A stretch of DNA of 64,000 bases. It comes from Haliclona indistincta (taxonomy: Eukaryota > Porifera > Demospongiae > Haplosclerida > Chalinidae). Shown one piece after another: positions 1 to 13,600 of this stretch. Position 1 is the first letter of the stretch. Each line of letters begins with the position of its first letter. Where the stretch lies: NCBI GenBank assembly GCA_964017065.1, contig OZ024783.1, positions 17,955,752 to 18,019,751 of the forward strand, read 5' to 3'. The notes below the pieces were generated by a model. It did not search any database. It saw only the letters and a list, made by a program, of their open reading frames with translations, and was not told the origin of the DNA. Position numbers and translations under genes: made by a program.

Positions 1-353
1 TGACTCGGTTGTTTTCACTTCTTTCAGAGATCAAGTCACATTCAAAAGAGTTCTACTCGTCTTTACCTCACAAGACCACACCCACCATCAACAACAAGAA
101 ACTAATAGCTCAAAAACAAGATGTCTGCCAGGTATGCACACAACGCTGTATTGGATATACTACATGTCACATTTACTGTTCTCTCTCTCCCTCTTTCTCT
201 CCCTCTCTCTCTCTCTCTCCCTTCCTCCCGCCCTCCTTCTCTCTCTCTCCCTCTCCCTCTCCCTCCCCCTCTTTCCTCCCCCTCCCTCTCCCTCCCTCCC
301 CCTTCCTCAACCTCCCTCATTTCCTCCCCTCTCTCTCTATCTCTCTCTCCCTC

Positions 354-404
<51 letters not shown>

Positions 405-698
405 CCTCTCTCTCTCTATCAGCTTGTCCGTGACATGGTTGGTGTTAGTGAGACCACTAACTGGTCTCATCGATCAGGACCCACTGCTCAGTATCATGCT
501 CTACGTTGTGATATCACTCCACTTGATCCATCATCTGATGAGTTCAATACTGTTAAAACACTCGTACTTGACAACCAACACAGGTTAGGAATACTAGCTT
601 GCACCCAGACTCAATCACACTGCCCTTCTATTGTTCCTCTCATTCTCTCTCTCTCCCCCTCTCTCCCTCTCTCTCTCTCTCCCTCTCCCCCCCTCTCT

Positions 699-737
<39 letters not shown>

Positions 738-1681
738 TCTCTCTCTCTTTCTCTCTCCCTCTCTCCCACCATTCTTCCCTCCCTCCCTCCCTCCCTCCCT
801 CCCTCCCTCCCTCCCTCCCTCTCTCTCTCTCTCTCTCTAGTTCATCTCCTAGTATTGATATAGTAAGGATACACAGTGTGTGTCGTGCTGTGGAGGATAG
901 TAACTTCACTCACTCAATCTCCAACAAACAACTGCTCTTCCACTCATCACTACCTCAGAACTTTGTCGGCATACTCTCCCGGTTAGCAATCTGATTGGTT
1001 GATCACTCTTTACTAAAACTTGTTATAATCCGTCTGTAACCCAAAATCGTAATGTTTTGTGGTTGCAGTGGTATGTTGCTGCCGAAGATAGTTGTGGACG
1101 ATTTTGGAGGGAGGCGGTCAGACCCAGGCATGCTAGGGGGCGGGATTTACTTTGCCAGGTCAGCAAGCCTGTCCAGCAAGTTCTCTAAACAAGGCAAGGC
1201 TGGTAACGGCACACGACTCATGCTGGTCAACCAAGTTGCACTCGGTAAAGTCAAGGTGAGAATTGTTGTTTCCATGTTTTTAGTCATAGTTTTTTTGGTT
1301 TGTTGAAAGTATGATGTATGGTTTGTTTCGTGTGTTTTAGGAGTTCACTAGTTTTCAGAAGAAGCTCACTGCTCCACCTGAAGGCTACAACAGTGTGAAA
1401 GGGGTTAAAACATCCGAGGAGGAACCATCAGATTTCAAGGTACAGTAATTGCTGCACAAAACCATTTGACCTTACAATACAATAGGTATTGAATAACGTT
1501 ATTCATCGTGTGGTATTGTAGGACAATGAGTATGTTGTATACTCGACCAGTCAGCAGAGAATGAGGTATCTAGTGGAGTTCAACCTGCCAGGAGACCAGG
1601 TCACCATGTCTGATGAAGAGCAAGAGAAGGAGCCATTAGAGGAGAGAGATGAGGAGGAAGAGAGCTCTGGATCAAGTGAAG
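1..1681 (+). CDS. PARP4: PARP4-like exons 1-6: PARP regulatory/catalytic domain
   Basis: This block makes ~293 residues. Exons 1-3 carry the end of the helical regulatory region and the start of the ART fold. The H-Y-E triad of active poly/mono-ADP-ribosyltransferases can be read: His in LLFHSS (exon 3), Tyr in GGGIYFAR (exon 4), Glu in NEYVVY (exon 6). The stretch GMLLPKIV (exon 4) and the close of exon 6 (RMRYLVEF) are typical of PARP4. NAD+ is the expected substrate. Exon 6 ends in an acidic, low-complexity linker. Introns 1 and 2 are nearly pure CT tracts. All three catalytic residues are present, so the domain is probably active; this is inferred from motifs only. Confidence 0.88.
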
Positions 1682-4600
1682 GTGAGACAATAATCTGCTA
1701 GAACTGTATAGTAGCGATACGGAGATAAAAATTGCCCACATAGCTGTGATAAACCAGCCTTTACAATAATAGAACTTACTGTAATTGTACACATTTATAA
1801 TTATTTCTTTGCTTACCTTTGTAAGAATTTTAATAGCTGTACGTACGTCTACTCACCATTAGCGGTATTTTGTGTTCAATCGTCACAGCAGAGCTTGTGC
1901 AAGTTCATCCGTGCTTGCAGACTTTATATGCATACAGTGTTGTTCTCTCAGTGATACTATTTTTGTTTTATTGCAGTGTCATTGTCAGATGTTCGAGACA
2001 TTGCTAATCCTCTTAACAAGGTGGAGGCTGGTCTGAAGGTGGAGGGAGCTGATGTACCACTGCAGGCAGTCCATATCAGGGCACAACTCATCGACCTAGC
2101 CGCCAAGGTGAGACTGAATCATGCTACTAGAACAAGTACGCTGTAGCTGCATTTACTATGAAAATGTTGAACTTGACTGCCATAAATCTGTATTAATCTG
2201 TTCAAGTCTGTATTAATTACTAGATCAAATAATATTGTGAGCGAATTTGATAAAAAGGATCACTTTGCTCCTGCAATTTTGAAGGCACGTCTGTCGTTTT
2301 TGAAATAGCTGCTGCTCAATAAAATTTAGAGGCATGGTACTAAATTTGGCTGATTGGCAGCAAGTTGAAAACATTCATTCGTTCGAAAATTGCAGGAGCA
2401 AAGTGACCCCTTTTTCAAATCCACTCACAATAATGCGTTATAGTGTCCTATCTATTCTTTTCCTAAACATCACAGTATCATGTTATGTACATGTAGGTGG
2501 TGGTACTACAGTCATACAAGAACAACAGCAGTGTAGCTATTGAGGCAAAGTATGTGTTCCCTCTGGGAGACATGGCGGCGGGTGAGATAGAGATGATAGT
2601 GTATATGACTTCTCTTAATGAGGAATGTAATAGCATGTACATTAACCCTTTAAGGCCTATAGCGGCTTTAGCCGCCATAATTGACTCCACCTACTCTAGA
2701 CGTCATAAAAAGTGCTCTAGAAAGGTCAAATCAAGTTTATTTGCAAAAGATGACTACCTGAAAAAACCACCTGTTTTTCGGCGCGCCCTCCCCACTAAAA
2801 CGTACAGAATGGGGGGAATTTTAAAGGGGGTGTCCCCCCGTTAACCTGGGGTTCGAAGGGGCGGAGCCCCTCGACACTTTTGGCATTTTTAAGGCTTCAG
2901 GATGCCCAGAAATGCATATTTGGGCATGGAATATGGTCTAAACTATGCTGTTTGCTCACCTGGACACCACCAGCTTTTTGTATCAGTAACAAGGGCTAAA
3001 CGAAGACCAAAATTGGCTGAAAAATGACGAGGTCGCAGCACTTAAGCGGCTTCAGTTCCGAAGTGGGAGTGGCCAACTCAGAGTTTAGTACATGGTTGTA
3101 AACTTTGACATACCAGGAAACAACAGTGCTAGTTTGGAACAGCTAACGTACTGCATGTTGTAGAAAATGCAAGACAAACTGTCAGTTTAGAGCAAGTCGA
3201 ATTTTCGTCAAAATAATTCAGTCCCTAAAGAGTTAATGTACATGCATGTATGCCAAATATGTACGAGGTGCAAATAATAATTATTTTCATGTGAATAGTG
3301 CATTCACATGTAGTTAGTGATTGGAATAAATACATGTTTATGATATTTTGTTTTCTGTAGTATGTGGTTTTGAGGCGTTCATTAATGGCAAGCACATTGT
3401 TGGTGAAGTGAAAGAGAAGGAGCAGGCTCATCGAGAGTATCGTCAGGCTATCTCTGAGGGTCATGGAGCATATCTCATGGACGAAGAGACACCAGTGAGT
3501 GACAATAATAATACTAGGTGTGTGTATGTATGTACGAAGAAATTAATGTCTGTCCTTATCACTATGGTAACAGAACAATGTATTGTATAACAATAAGTAA
3601 GTCAGAGAGTCTGTTACAATTTTTGCATACAGCGGTTTCACTACTTCTTGCAATCTAAAAGCGTCAACCGTAGAGCGTAAACCGTGTTCAATCTGAATCA
3701 CGCAATGTAATAAACGTTCCAAATAAGGCACGACCACGCTTTACGCTTTTGTGGCATTTGCAAGGCTTTTGTTTTGAAACCGCTGTAAGAAATTAATGTT
3801 TGTCCCAGCTGGTTTGTCCTTATCTTTATGTGTGCATGAGGACAAACAAACTCATTTACGGAACACATATCATGTATTCATACAAAATATTATGTACAGG
3901 AAACATGCGTGTTCATTATTGCGTGACTATATACATGATGTTTGGTGCACAAGATAACATTTTAATTTGCTATATGAAACGCTTTGAAATCATAGATGTA
4001 CATTATGTAGCACATCTTGTTTACCGTTTTAGATTTTAGGATTATTACTAGTGTAAGGATTTTACATCATCCTTACACTTTTTTAGTTATTTTGATAACC
4101 ATTAAAGTCCTCTTGACACCATTTGGTGTCTCTGACCTGAAAATGACTGTCACCATTTTTGTGTGCTAGGAGCTCGTTTACAGTTCGTGAAGAACGTAGT
4201 GGCATGGTTTCTTCACTCCATGCAGATAACATGAAGAACTGCACTTTGTCTTGGTTAGCTCTTCGACACGTCGTGGATCTTTCACAGTGAAAGAAACGGT
4301 CCTTTTTACATTATTCATGAGGGATCTAACTGACATGAACGGCTGTCGCTAATTCATGACGTCAAAGCTGCCGACTCAATGAATTATTAATGAGTGGTCT
4401 AATTCAAAGCTACTACGTACATCTCAAATTGGTGTCTTCTTGTCATGTTACTAATTTCAGTGCAGCAACTGACTTGGATCTGTCTGACATCTTGCTTATA
4501 AAAATATTTCCTGAAAGTGTTACTTGATCATTGCATTACATGACAACATACTTTAACCATTTTTGTTAATAATATTACTAGATTTTTGATTCATTTGTGT

Positions 4601-7600
4601 GGTATACTGTTAATACAAATGGCAGCTAATTAAACTTGTTTGTTAACAACATCCTTTACAGGATTTGGGGTGCCCTGGGATTCTCCCCCTGGAATTTCAC
4701 TAACTCATTTATAAATTGTGTATCTAACTATCAAAAAATGGCAACAAAAGTTATATAATAGCCTATAATACCCTTCAGCTTCTGGGTGCGCAGCCCCACA
4801 GACACAAAACATCCTGTAACCCTGCTTTAAAACCCTGCTGGGAAAACATCCTTTATGAAAATTAAATATTAAGCTCTATTAATAGTATTATTGTATAAGT
4901 TCTTATTACATAAGTTTTTGATTCATTTGTGTGATACTGCACTGCAAAAACTGATTTGTTAATACAACAAAACAGTTTTTGGTAATGACGAATCTCTATA
5001 GATTCATCATTACCACAAACTGTTTTGTTGTATTAACAAATCAGTTTTTGCAGTGTGTTAAGACAAATGGCAGCTAACCTTCTCTGTGTGCTGTTCTGCT
5101 ACTACTGGCTACTGCTGGCTGGTGGTGTAGTGAGTGGGTTCACTCCAGTCACCTATCCTGCTAGAGTATCCTCTGAGTGTGGTCAGTATGACCCACTGCA
5201 GGATGAAAAGTTGTCAGAGGCTCTTATGCAGGCTTATCAGCAGTTTATTCCTGGCAGATCTTGTCAGGACATTCTTCACCGCTTCCCATCAGCTCCCTCA
5301 GGTTATTACCAGATAACTGCTCCCAGTGGCTCACTAGTGCAGGTCTACTGTGACGTGGAGGGGTCCAACTGTAGAGGAGAGGGAGGCTGGATGAGAGTGG
5401 TCTATGTCAATATGTCGCAGTCTGGTGCCACCTGCCCTCAGGGACTGACACAGCGAACCTTCTCTGGACTGACTCTCTGTGGCAGGAATAGTGCAGGATG
5501 TCAGAGCACAGTGTTCTCTACACTAGGATTGGCCTACTCTCAAGTGTGTGGACAACTAAGAGGCTATCAGTTCCGTGCACCAGATGCTTTCCATTATTCT
5601 CTGTTCAACCCATCTGTAAGTATAGACAATGTTTATGTTGATGGGGCTTCCATCACATATGGTAGTGCTCCTCGCAAACACATTTGGACTTATGCTGCTG
5701 GACGTAATCTTTTGACCGGTTCATCAAGGTGTCCTTGTAATACTGGCAGTGTTCTCCATCCTCCTCCTTTTGTTGGTAGTGACTACTACTGTGAGACTGG
5801 AGACAATGATGTCACTTGTTGTGAATCTATCCTTTTCTCTAATGATACACTATGGGATGGACAGCAATGTCCTGGTTTGGAGGCTCCCTGCTGTACTCAC
5901 CCCAACATGCCATGGTTCAAAAAGACACTCAGTGAGACCACCACTGAGGACATTGAACTGAGAGTGTGTGCTACTCAAAGCTCTTCTAGTGAAGACACCC
6001 CTCTTGAACTGATTGAACTTTTTGTACTCTAGCTATATAGTAGTCACGTGAATCAGTGTGCTTGGATCAATGATTTCGATCGTTGAATTGCAGAAAATTG
6101 TTACATGATATTAGCTAGCTTCCCTAAAGTTTTGATCCTCAATTGTAGTAAACAATGTTTTATGTTCACCAGAGTATCACGACACACGATACATGATGCT
6201 GTGCCATATTTATAGGCACAAAAGGAAAGTGGCGGTAACACTAGACTGAAGTAGAACAAGTTATTCGTGTAATATCTTTGCTCTCGTATTTATAGCTACC
6301 CACGAAGTGTTGCAATGATATGTGTATCTTCAATTTGTGTGCCTGTGCTGGTATAGACACTACTATGTTATCGAAGTACATGTATCTCTGTGTATAGAGA
6401 AATTCCACCAAGCCATCTGCAGTTCAGCTGCTTTTAACTAAAGTCTAAATCAATTTTATTTCATGCTACAGCAAAATAATAGTGGTCACATTCTTTGCTG
6501 AGTGTTCAATGTTGATTCCGTTACCACAAAATTATTAGCTGATTTACTGAAAAACCTCTAAAATTGTAATACAGATAAGAGTCTTGCTTATGGGCACAGT
6601 TGACTGTCTAAGCCTAATGTGAATGCTGATCAATTGTTTGACGAAGCACTGGCTAAAAATGGCAGAGCATTCTTACATTGTAGACATACCCATTAAATCA
6701 GCGATCAGCAATGCTAGTTTGGCTTCTGACTGTAATCACAGTTCAACTGTGCTGTGCATTACAGAATAGCTTGATATAGCTTCCAGTGCAATTACTGCTA
6801 ACGTTACTATGGTTAGCACAATAGCATATGTTACTATAATTATTAGCATTTTCAAGCTATGCACATAAATGTTTAGTAATATCACTAGAATTTTTATGAA
6901 GTGTGATTGTTCAAAGTGCTATTTTCAAAGCTACTACGTACATCATAAATTGTCGTCTTGTTGTCATTTTTACAAGATGCTTTGTAAAAGTTTGTAGATA
7001 AAATCGTTTTAGTACAGCAACTGACTTACATGGGTCTGTCTGGAGAGAAAATGTTTCTTACATGAGTTATTTCCTGCTTGATCATCAAAAATTAGTATCA
7101 TTTCAGTACAGCAACAGACTTGGACATGTCTGGAGAGAACATCTTATGCAAGATACTATTTCCTGCAAATGTTGCTTGATCATTGCATTGCATGACAAGA
7201 CATCCTTTAAGCTCTATTAGTTCCCTTATAAAAGTTTTAATTCATTTGTGTGGTATACTGTTAAGACAAATGGCAGCTAACCTTCTCTTTGTGCTGTTCT
7301 GCTACTACTATCTACTGCTGGCTGGTGGTGTAGTGAGTGGGTTCACTCCAGTCACCTACCCTGCTAGAGTATCCTCTGAGTGTGGTCAGTATGACACAGT
7401 GCAAGATGAACAGTTAACAGAGGCTCTTGGTCAGGCTCTTCAGCAGCTGGGTCCTCCTGGTTGCAACCCTCCCAGGAACAGATCTTGTCAGGAGATTCTT
7501 CACTGCTTCCCATCAGCTCCCTTAGGCTACTACCAGGTAACTGCTCCCAATGGCTCACTAGTGCAGGTCTACTGTGACATGAAGGGGACCAACTGTGGAG

Positions 7601-10600
7601 GAGAGGGAGGCTGGATGAGAGTGGCCTTTGTCAACATGTCACAGCCCGATGCCATCTGCCCTCAGGGACTGACGCAGCGAACCCTCTCAGGAGTGACTCT
7701 CTGTGGCAGAATGATCACCGGTGGTGGAGGATGTCGTTCTCCACACTAGGACTGGCCTACTCTCAAGTGTGTGGACAACTACGAGGCTATCAGTTTGGTA
7801 CACCAGAGGCTTTTCATTCGTATGTAGTCGGGCCATCATCTGTAAATATTGACAGAACTTATGTTGATGGGGCTTCCATCACATATGGTAGTGCTCCTCG
7901 TAAACACATCTGGACTTATGCTGCTGGAGTAGATCTTAGGATCGGTTCAGATTCAAGTAGGTGTCCTTGTAATAATGGCAGTGGAGTAGATCCTCCTCCA
8001 TTTGTTGGTAGTGACTACTACTGTGAGTCTGGTAACAATGCTAACACTTGTTGTGATTTTCTATATCCTAATGATCCACTATGGGATGGACAGCAATGTC
8101 CTGGTATTGAGGCTCCCTGCTGTACTCACCCCAACATGCCATGGTTCAAAAAGACACTCAGTGAGACCACCACTGAGTACATTGAACTAAGAGTGTGCAC
8201 TAATCAGATTTCTTCAAGTGAAGAAACTCCTCTTGAACTGATTGAACTGCTTGTACTCTAGCTAAAAATCACATGAATTGTGCTTGGATCAGTAATTTCG
8301 ATCGTTGTAATGCAGAAACATGATATTAGCTAGCTTCCCTAAAGTTGTGATCCTTAATCCTTATGTCACTCAAGTGTAGTAAAACATAATTTTATATTCA
8401 CCAGAGTATCGCTATAATTATAGCTTCCAGTGCAATAGTGTACTTATACTGCTAGCGTTACTATGGTTACCATAGTAATGTTACTGTAACAAATTCAAGC
8501 TATGCACATAAAATATTCGAAGCCTATACTAACCTCACAAGAATTTTTATGAAGTGTGATTTTTCAAAGAGCTATTTTCAAAGCTACTACGTACATCATA
8601 AATTAGTGTCTCCTTGTCATGTTACAAGGTGCTTTTTCGAAAATATAATTTTAGTACAGCAACTGACTTGGATCTATCTGGAGAAAACATCTTGCTTATC
8701 ATGTGCACGATAATTATTTCTTGCAAAATGTTACTTGATCACATGACAACATCCTTTCAACTCTATTAATAGTATTATAGTTCTTATTATACATATTAAG
8801 TTTTTGATTCATTTGTGTGGTACGTATTTTAATGACTATAAGCACACATACGTGATCGTGAGATGCGCCTAATAATAATCGCAAGTGTATTGAGCGCTGC
8901 AACAAAACATGCGCTTAACAGACGATAAGCGAGAATGATGCGCCAATACAGTGATAGGTTTTCAATCTATGCATGTACATTATTTCGAAGCATAGAGTAA
9001 TACCACTCAAATTCTTTTGAAGTATGACTTTTTCAAAGACCTTTTATTGGAAGCTAATACTTGTACGTACATCATAAATTGGTGTGTTCTTTGTCATATT
9101 ACAAGATGCTGCATAGGAAATATAGCTTAGTACAGCAACTGACTTGGATTTGTCTCAGGAGAGAACATCTTACTTATACAAGGTATTTTATTTGATCATT
9201 GACAACATCCTTTGGTCTGCAAGTTTTTGATTCATTCGTGTGATACTGTTAAGACAAATGGCAGCTAACCTTCTCTGTGTGCTGTTCTGCTACTACTGTC
9301 TACTGCTGGCTGGTGGTGTAGTGAGTGGGTTCACTCCAGTCACCTATCCTGCTAGAGTATCCTCTGAGTGTGGTCAGTATGACCCACTGCAAGATGAACA
9401 GTTGACAGAGGCTCTTGGTCAGGCTCATCAGCAGCTTGGTTTTCCGAGTTGTAATCCTCCAAGGAACAGATCTTGTCAGGAGATTCTTCACTGCTTCCCA
9501 TCAGCTCCCTCAGGTTACTACCAGATAACTGCTCCTAATGGCTCACTAGTACAGGTCTACTGTGACATGGAGGGGACTAACTGTGGAGGAAAAAGAGGCT
9601 GGACAAGAGTGGCCTATGTCAACATGTCACAGTCTGGTGCCACCTGCCCTCAGGGTCTGACACAGCAAACCCTCTCAGGACTGACTCTCTGTGGCAGGAT
9701 AGATAGTGGATCATGTCAGAGCACAGTGTTCTCCACACTAGGATTGGTCTACTCTCAAGTTTGTGGACAACTACAAGGTTATCAGCTTGGTTCACCGGAT
9801 GCTTTCTATTCTTATCTGTCCACACCATCTGTAATTACTATTGAGAACGTTTATGTTGATGGGGCTTCCATCACATATGGTAGTGCTCCTCGCAAACACA
9901 TTTGGACTTATGCTGCTGGACTTAATCTTTTGTCCGGTTCATCAAGGTGTCCTTGTAATACTGGCTCTAATTTCAATTCTCCTCCTTTTGTTGGTAGTGA
10001 CTACTACTGTGAGACTGGTGACAATGATGACACTTGTTGTGAATCTAAACTTTACTCTAATGATACACTATGGGATGGACAGCAATGTCCTGGTATTGAG
10101 GCTCCCTGCTGTAGTCATCCCAACATGCCATGGTTCAACAAGACACTCAGTGAGGCCACCACTGAGGACATTGAACTGAGAGTGTGTAGTTTTCAAATTT
10201 TTTCTAGTGGATCCACTCCTCTTGAACTGATTGAACTCTTTGTACTCTAGCTAGTAATCACATGAATCAGTGTGTTTGGATCAATAATTTCGATCGTTGT
10301 ACAGCAGAAACATGTTACATTATATTAGCTAGCTTCCCTAAAGTTTTGATCGTAAACAATGTTTTATGTCCACCAGAGTATCATGACACACGATACATGA
10401 TGTAGTGCCATATTTAGGCACTAAAAGAAAGTGGCGGCAACACTAGACTGAAGTAGAACAAGTTATTCGTTTAATGTCTTCGCTCTCGTACTAAATCAAT
10501 TTTTTTCAAACTACAGCAAAATAGTAATGATCACATTCTTTGGTCATCAATGATGATTCCGTTATCACAAAATTATTTGATTTAAAAAATGAAACTTGTA

Positions 10601-13600
10601 AGACAGATAAAAGTCTTGTCACAGGTTACTGCATAGCGCGTGTAGTACTAATGTGAATCCAAATAAATTGTTTAAGGAAGCACTGGCTAAATGGCAAAGT
10701 GCTCTGACATTGTAGACATGCCCAATGAATCAGCAATCAGCATGGTAGTTTGGCTTCTGATTACATAACTCAGAATCGCCGTGCAACTGTGCTGTGCATT
10801 ACAGAATAGCTTGATATAGCTTCCAGTGCAATTACTGCTAGCGTTACTATGGTTTATAGAATTTTAATATAATAGCATTTTCAAGCTATGCACGTAAATT
10901 ATTCGAAGCCTATAGTTAAAAGTAAAAAAGTTTTAATAAAAAAACTAAAAAGTGTAGGGATGACTCTTGCAAAAGTAAAGGAACAAGATGGGATAATGCT
11001 TGCAAAAGTAAAAGAACAAGATGGGATGATGCTTGCAAAAGTAATGGAACAAGATGGGATGATGCTTGCAAAAGTAAAGGAACAAGATGGAATAATGCTT
11101 GCAAATGTAAAAGTCCCAAGTATCCCTACATCAGCGGCTTGCTGCGATGACGTGCAACGGACAAAATTGATGTGGAATCCTCTTCCTACACCTTTTACAA
11201 CCGTCAATTACTTCATCGGACTGCGTCCTCCAAATACAGCTACCTGCAGCTTATTTACAACTGTCAACTACTTCATCAGACTGCGTCCTCCAAACACAGA
11301 TACCTCTAGTTATTTACAACCGTCAATTACTTCATCGGACTGCGTCCTCCTTCAAGCCGCTGATGTAGGGATACTTGGGACTTTTACATTTGCAAGCATT
11401 ATTCCATCTTGTTCCTTTACTTTTGCAAGCATCATCCCATCTTGTTCCTTTACTTTTGCAAGCATCATCCCATCTTGTTCTTTTACTTTTGCAAGCATTA
11501 TCCCATCTTGTTCCTTTACTTTTGCAAGAGTCATCCCTACACTTTTTAGTTTTTTTATTAAAACTTTTTTACTTTTTTTGTTCCTGTTACTTTTTTGATC
11601 ACTATCAGTTTAAAATTATCAGCTGTATTCTATGCTAGCTGTTATTTCATTTTTACAACTCTGTGAGCAGCAGTTACTAGCTAGTAGATGAGAAGGTGCA
11701 TAGCCTCTCTAGTCAGAGAGTCAAGGAACATGGAATGTTATTATATCGGCAATCACGAAAAGGTTTAAATTAGTTAGAGAGGTTGAGTTGACAACATATT
11801 TCCTAGCACTGTAATGGATGAAGAAGAGACTAACGCTGACAACTCAGTGGAACACTATGGTGATCATGGCTGGAAGACTAGTCCGCCGGGATAGAGCTAG
11901 AGGATTCGAGTAGACACGCCTAGTCGCCTAGTAGAGCCTTGTTGATGTCGATATCACGATCACAGAGGCTTCTAGCCATTTACAATGACCAACGTCCAGT
12001 TGTCAACAGCACAGGGGTCCTATAGGTACAGTTCACGCCACGTAGTGTAAGAAACCAGGCTAGCCTTTGAGATCGGGTAGCATCACCGTCGTCCGGTTCG
12101 CGCCTGCCGTGGGTCATGATGACAGCATAGACAGATCAGTGTTACCCAAGGTATGGTATACTGCTTGTTCATACCTCTAGGCTCTAGCTTGCGCGCTGAA
12201 GCGCCCATGAGCAGAGAGAAAGCGAGAACCGAGCTCACTTTCAAAAGTGATGTGGGCGGAGTCAATGATCAGCAGCGACAAGAGGGTTAATTAATGGAGT
12301 CGCTCTAACATCCCAAAACGGTCCAAAAACCATGTTTTTCAAGGATTACTCGCTTCCGGTAGTGTTTGATGCCTATCTAAGCACTAAGTGCACTACCCCA
12401 GATATATACACGTGCGATGGTGCAGGTTTGATAGTGATTCGTTCACTCAGGACAGCGCTAGGCTTGTCAAAAGAAGAAGAAGAAGAAGAAGAAGAAGAAG
12501 AAGAAGAAAGAAGATGAACAATTCGCGTGGGCGGCGATTTTGTTTTACCTCTTTAGAAACGTCTGCCAGCTTAGCCAAAGGTATTTCCATGCTCAGAACA
12601 ATCGCCTGATCAATCCTAGATGTCTGGAATTTCGATAAACGCTAAAACAGCGAAGATCTGCAACTTGCTCCCTGAGAGTCGCCATCTTGATTTTCGTCGT
12701 CGAGCAAGCAATCCCGGCGACTTTCATGGACTTCCTACAAGCGCTTACACTTCAGATTCCCTCAAAGATGGTTAAAATGCAGTAGAAATGTATAACAAAA
12801 GAGATATGTGCGAAAACTAATTTTCACACATGAGTAGCCGCCATCTTAATTCGTGGTCATCCCTACATATCATTGCCTATCGGCAATGATAATGTCACTA
12901 GAATTTTTATGAAGTGTGATTTTTCAAAGAACTATTTTCAAAACTACTACGTACATCACAAATTGGTGTCTTCTTGTCTTAATTATTACAAGATGCTTCT
13001 AAGAAAAATATAATTTCAGTACTGCAACTGATTTGGATCTGTCTGAAGAGATCATATGCACGATAATTATTTCCTGCAAAATGTAACTTGATCATTGCAT
13101 TACATGACATCATATATCCTTTCTGCTCTATTAATAGTTATTATACTTCTTATTAAGTTTTTTTAACCCTCGGCGCATGTGCGAGGGTTACGGTACTTGC
13201 TCTGTAATTTGTTCGTTCATTCTGTCCATCAAGCCGCAGAGATCAGCGATCACTTCTACGCGTTGGTAAGGTCATGATCATGATAAGCACGACAATGGCT
13301 TGCAATGTGACTCGTGGATTTTGCTAAAGTGCTTTCGTTCTCAAGTTATGTATGGCTAGCTCACCTTGACAGCCATCTTGGACCTCTCTGACTACGAAAA
13401 CACCCATAGTTGACTACCTAGGTACACTGAGGACATTGAACTGAGAGTGTTTGGTTACGTACATGCTGCTACTGGAGGCACTCCTCTTGAAGTGATTGAA
13501 CTGTTTGTACGCTAGCCATTAATTTTGCTTGGCTCATTTCACTTGTGTGCAGGTTTTGTATCACATTCAATTCTGTATTATAACTTTTCAGCTACTTCAC

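Noticed and set aside
9..994. Long serine/leucine/proline or Arg/Glu-rich ORFs on both strands
   Set aside because: They come from CT/GA microsatellites in introns 1 and 2 of the PARP4-like gene. Only 1-131, 423-583 and 841-981 are supported as exons.
7690..7760. A small intron rescuing nested gene 2
   Set aside because: There is no GT-AG pair at the lesion, and all paralogues are intronless and continuous there.
10888..11638. ORFs up to 236 aa with K-V-K-E-Q-D-G repeats
   Set aside because: Mirror-image frames on both strands of a foldback element made of a minisatellite. No start context, splice sites or homology.
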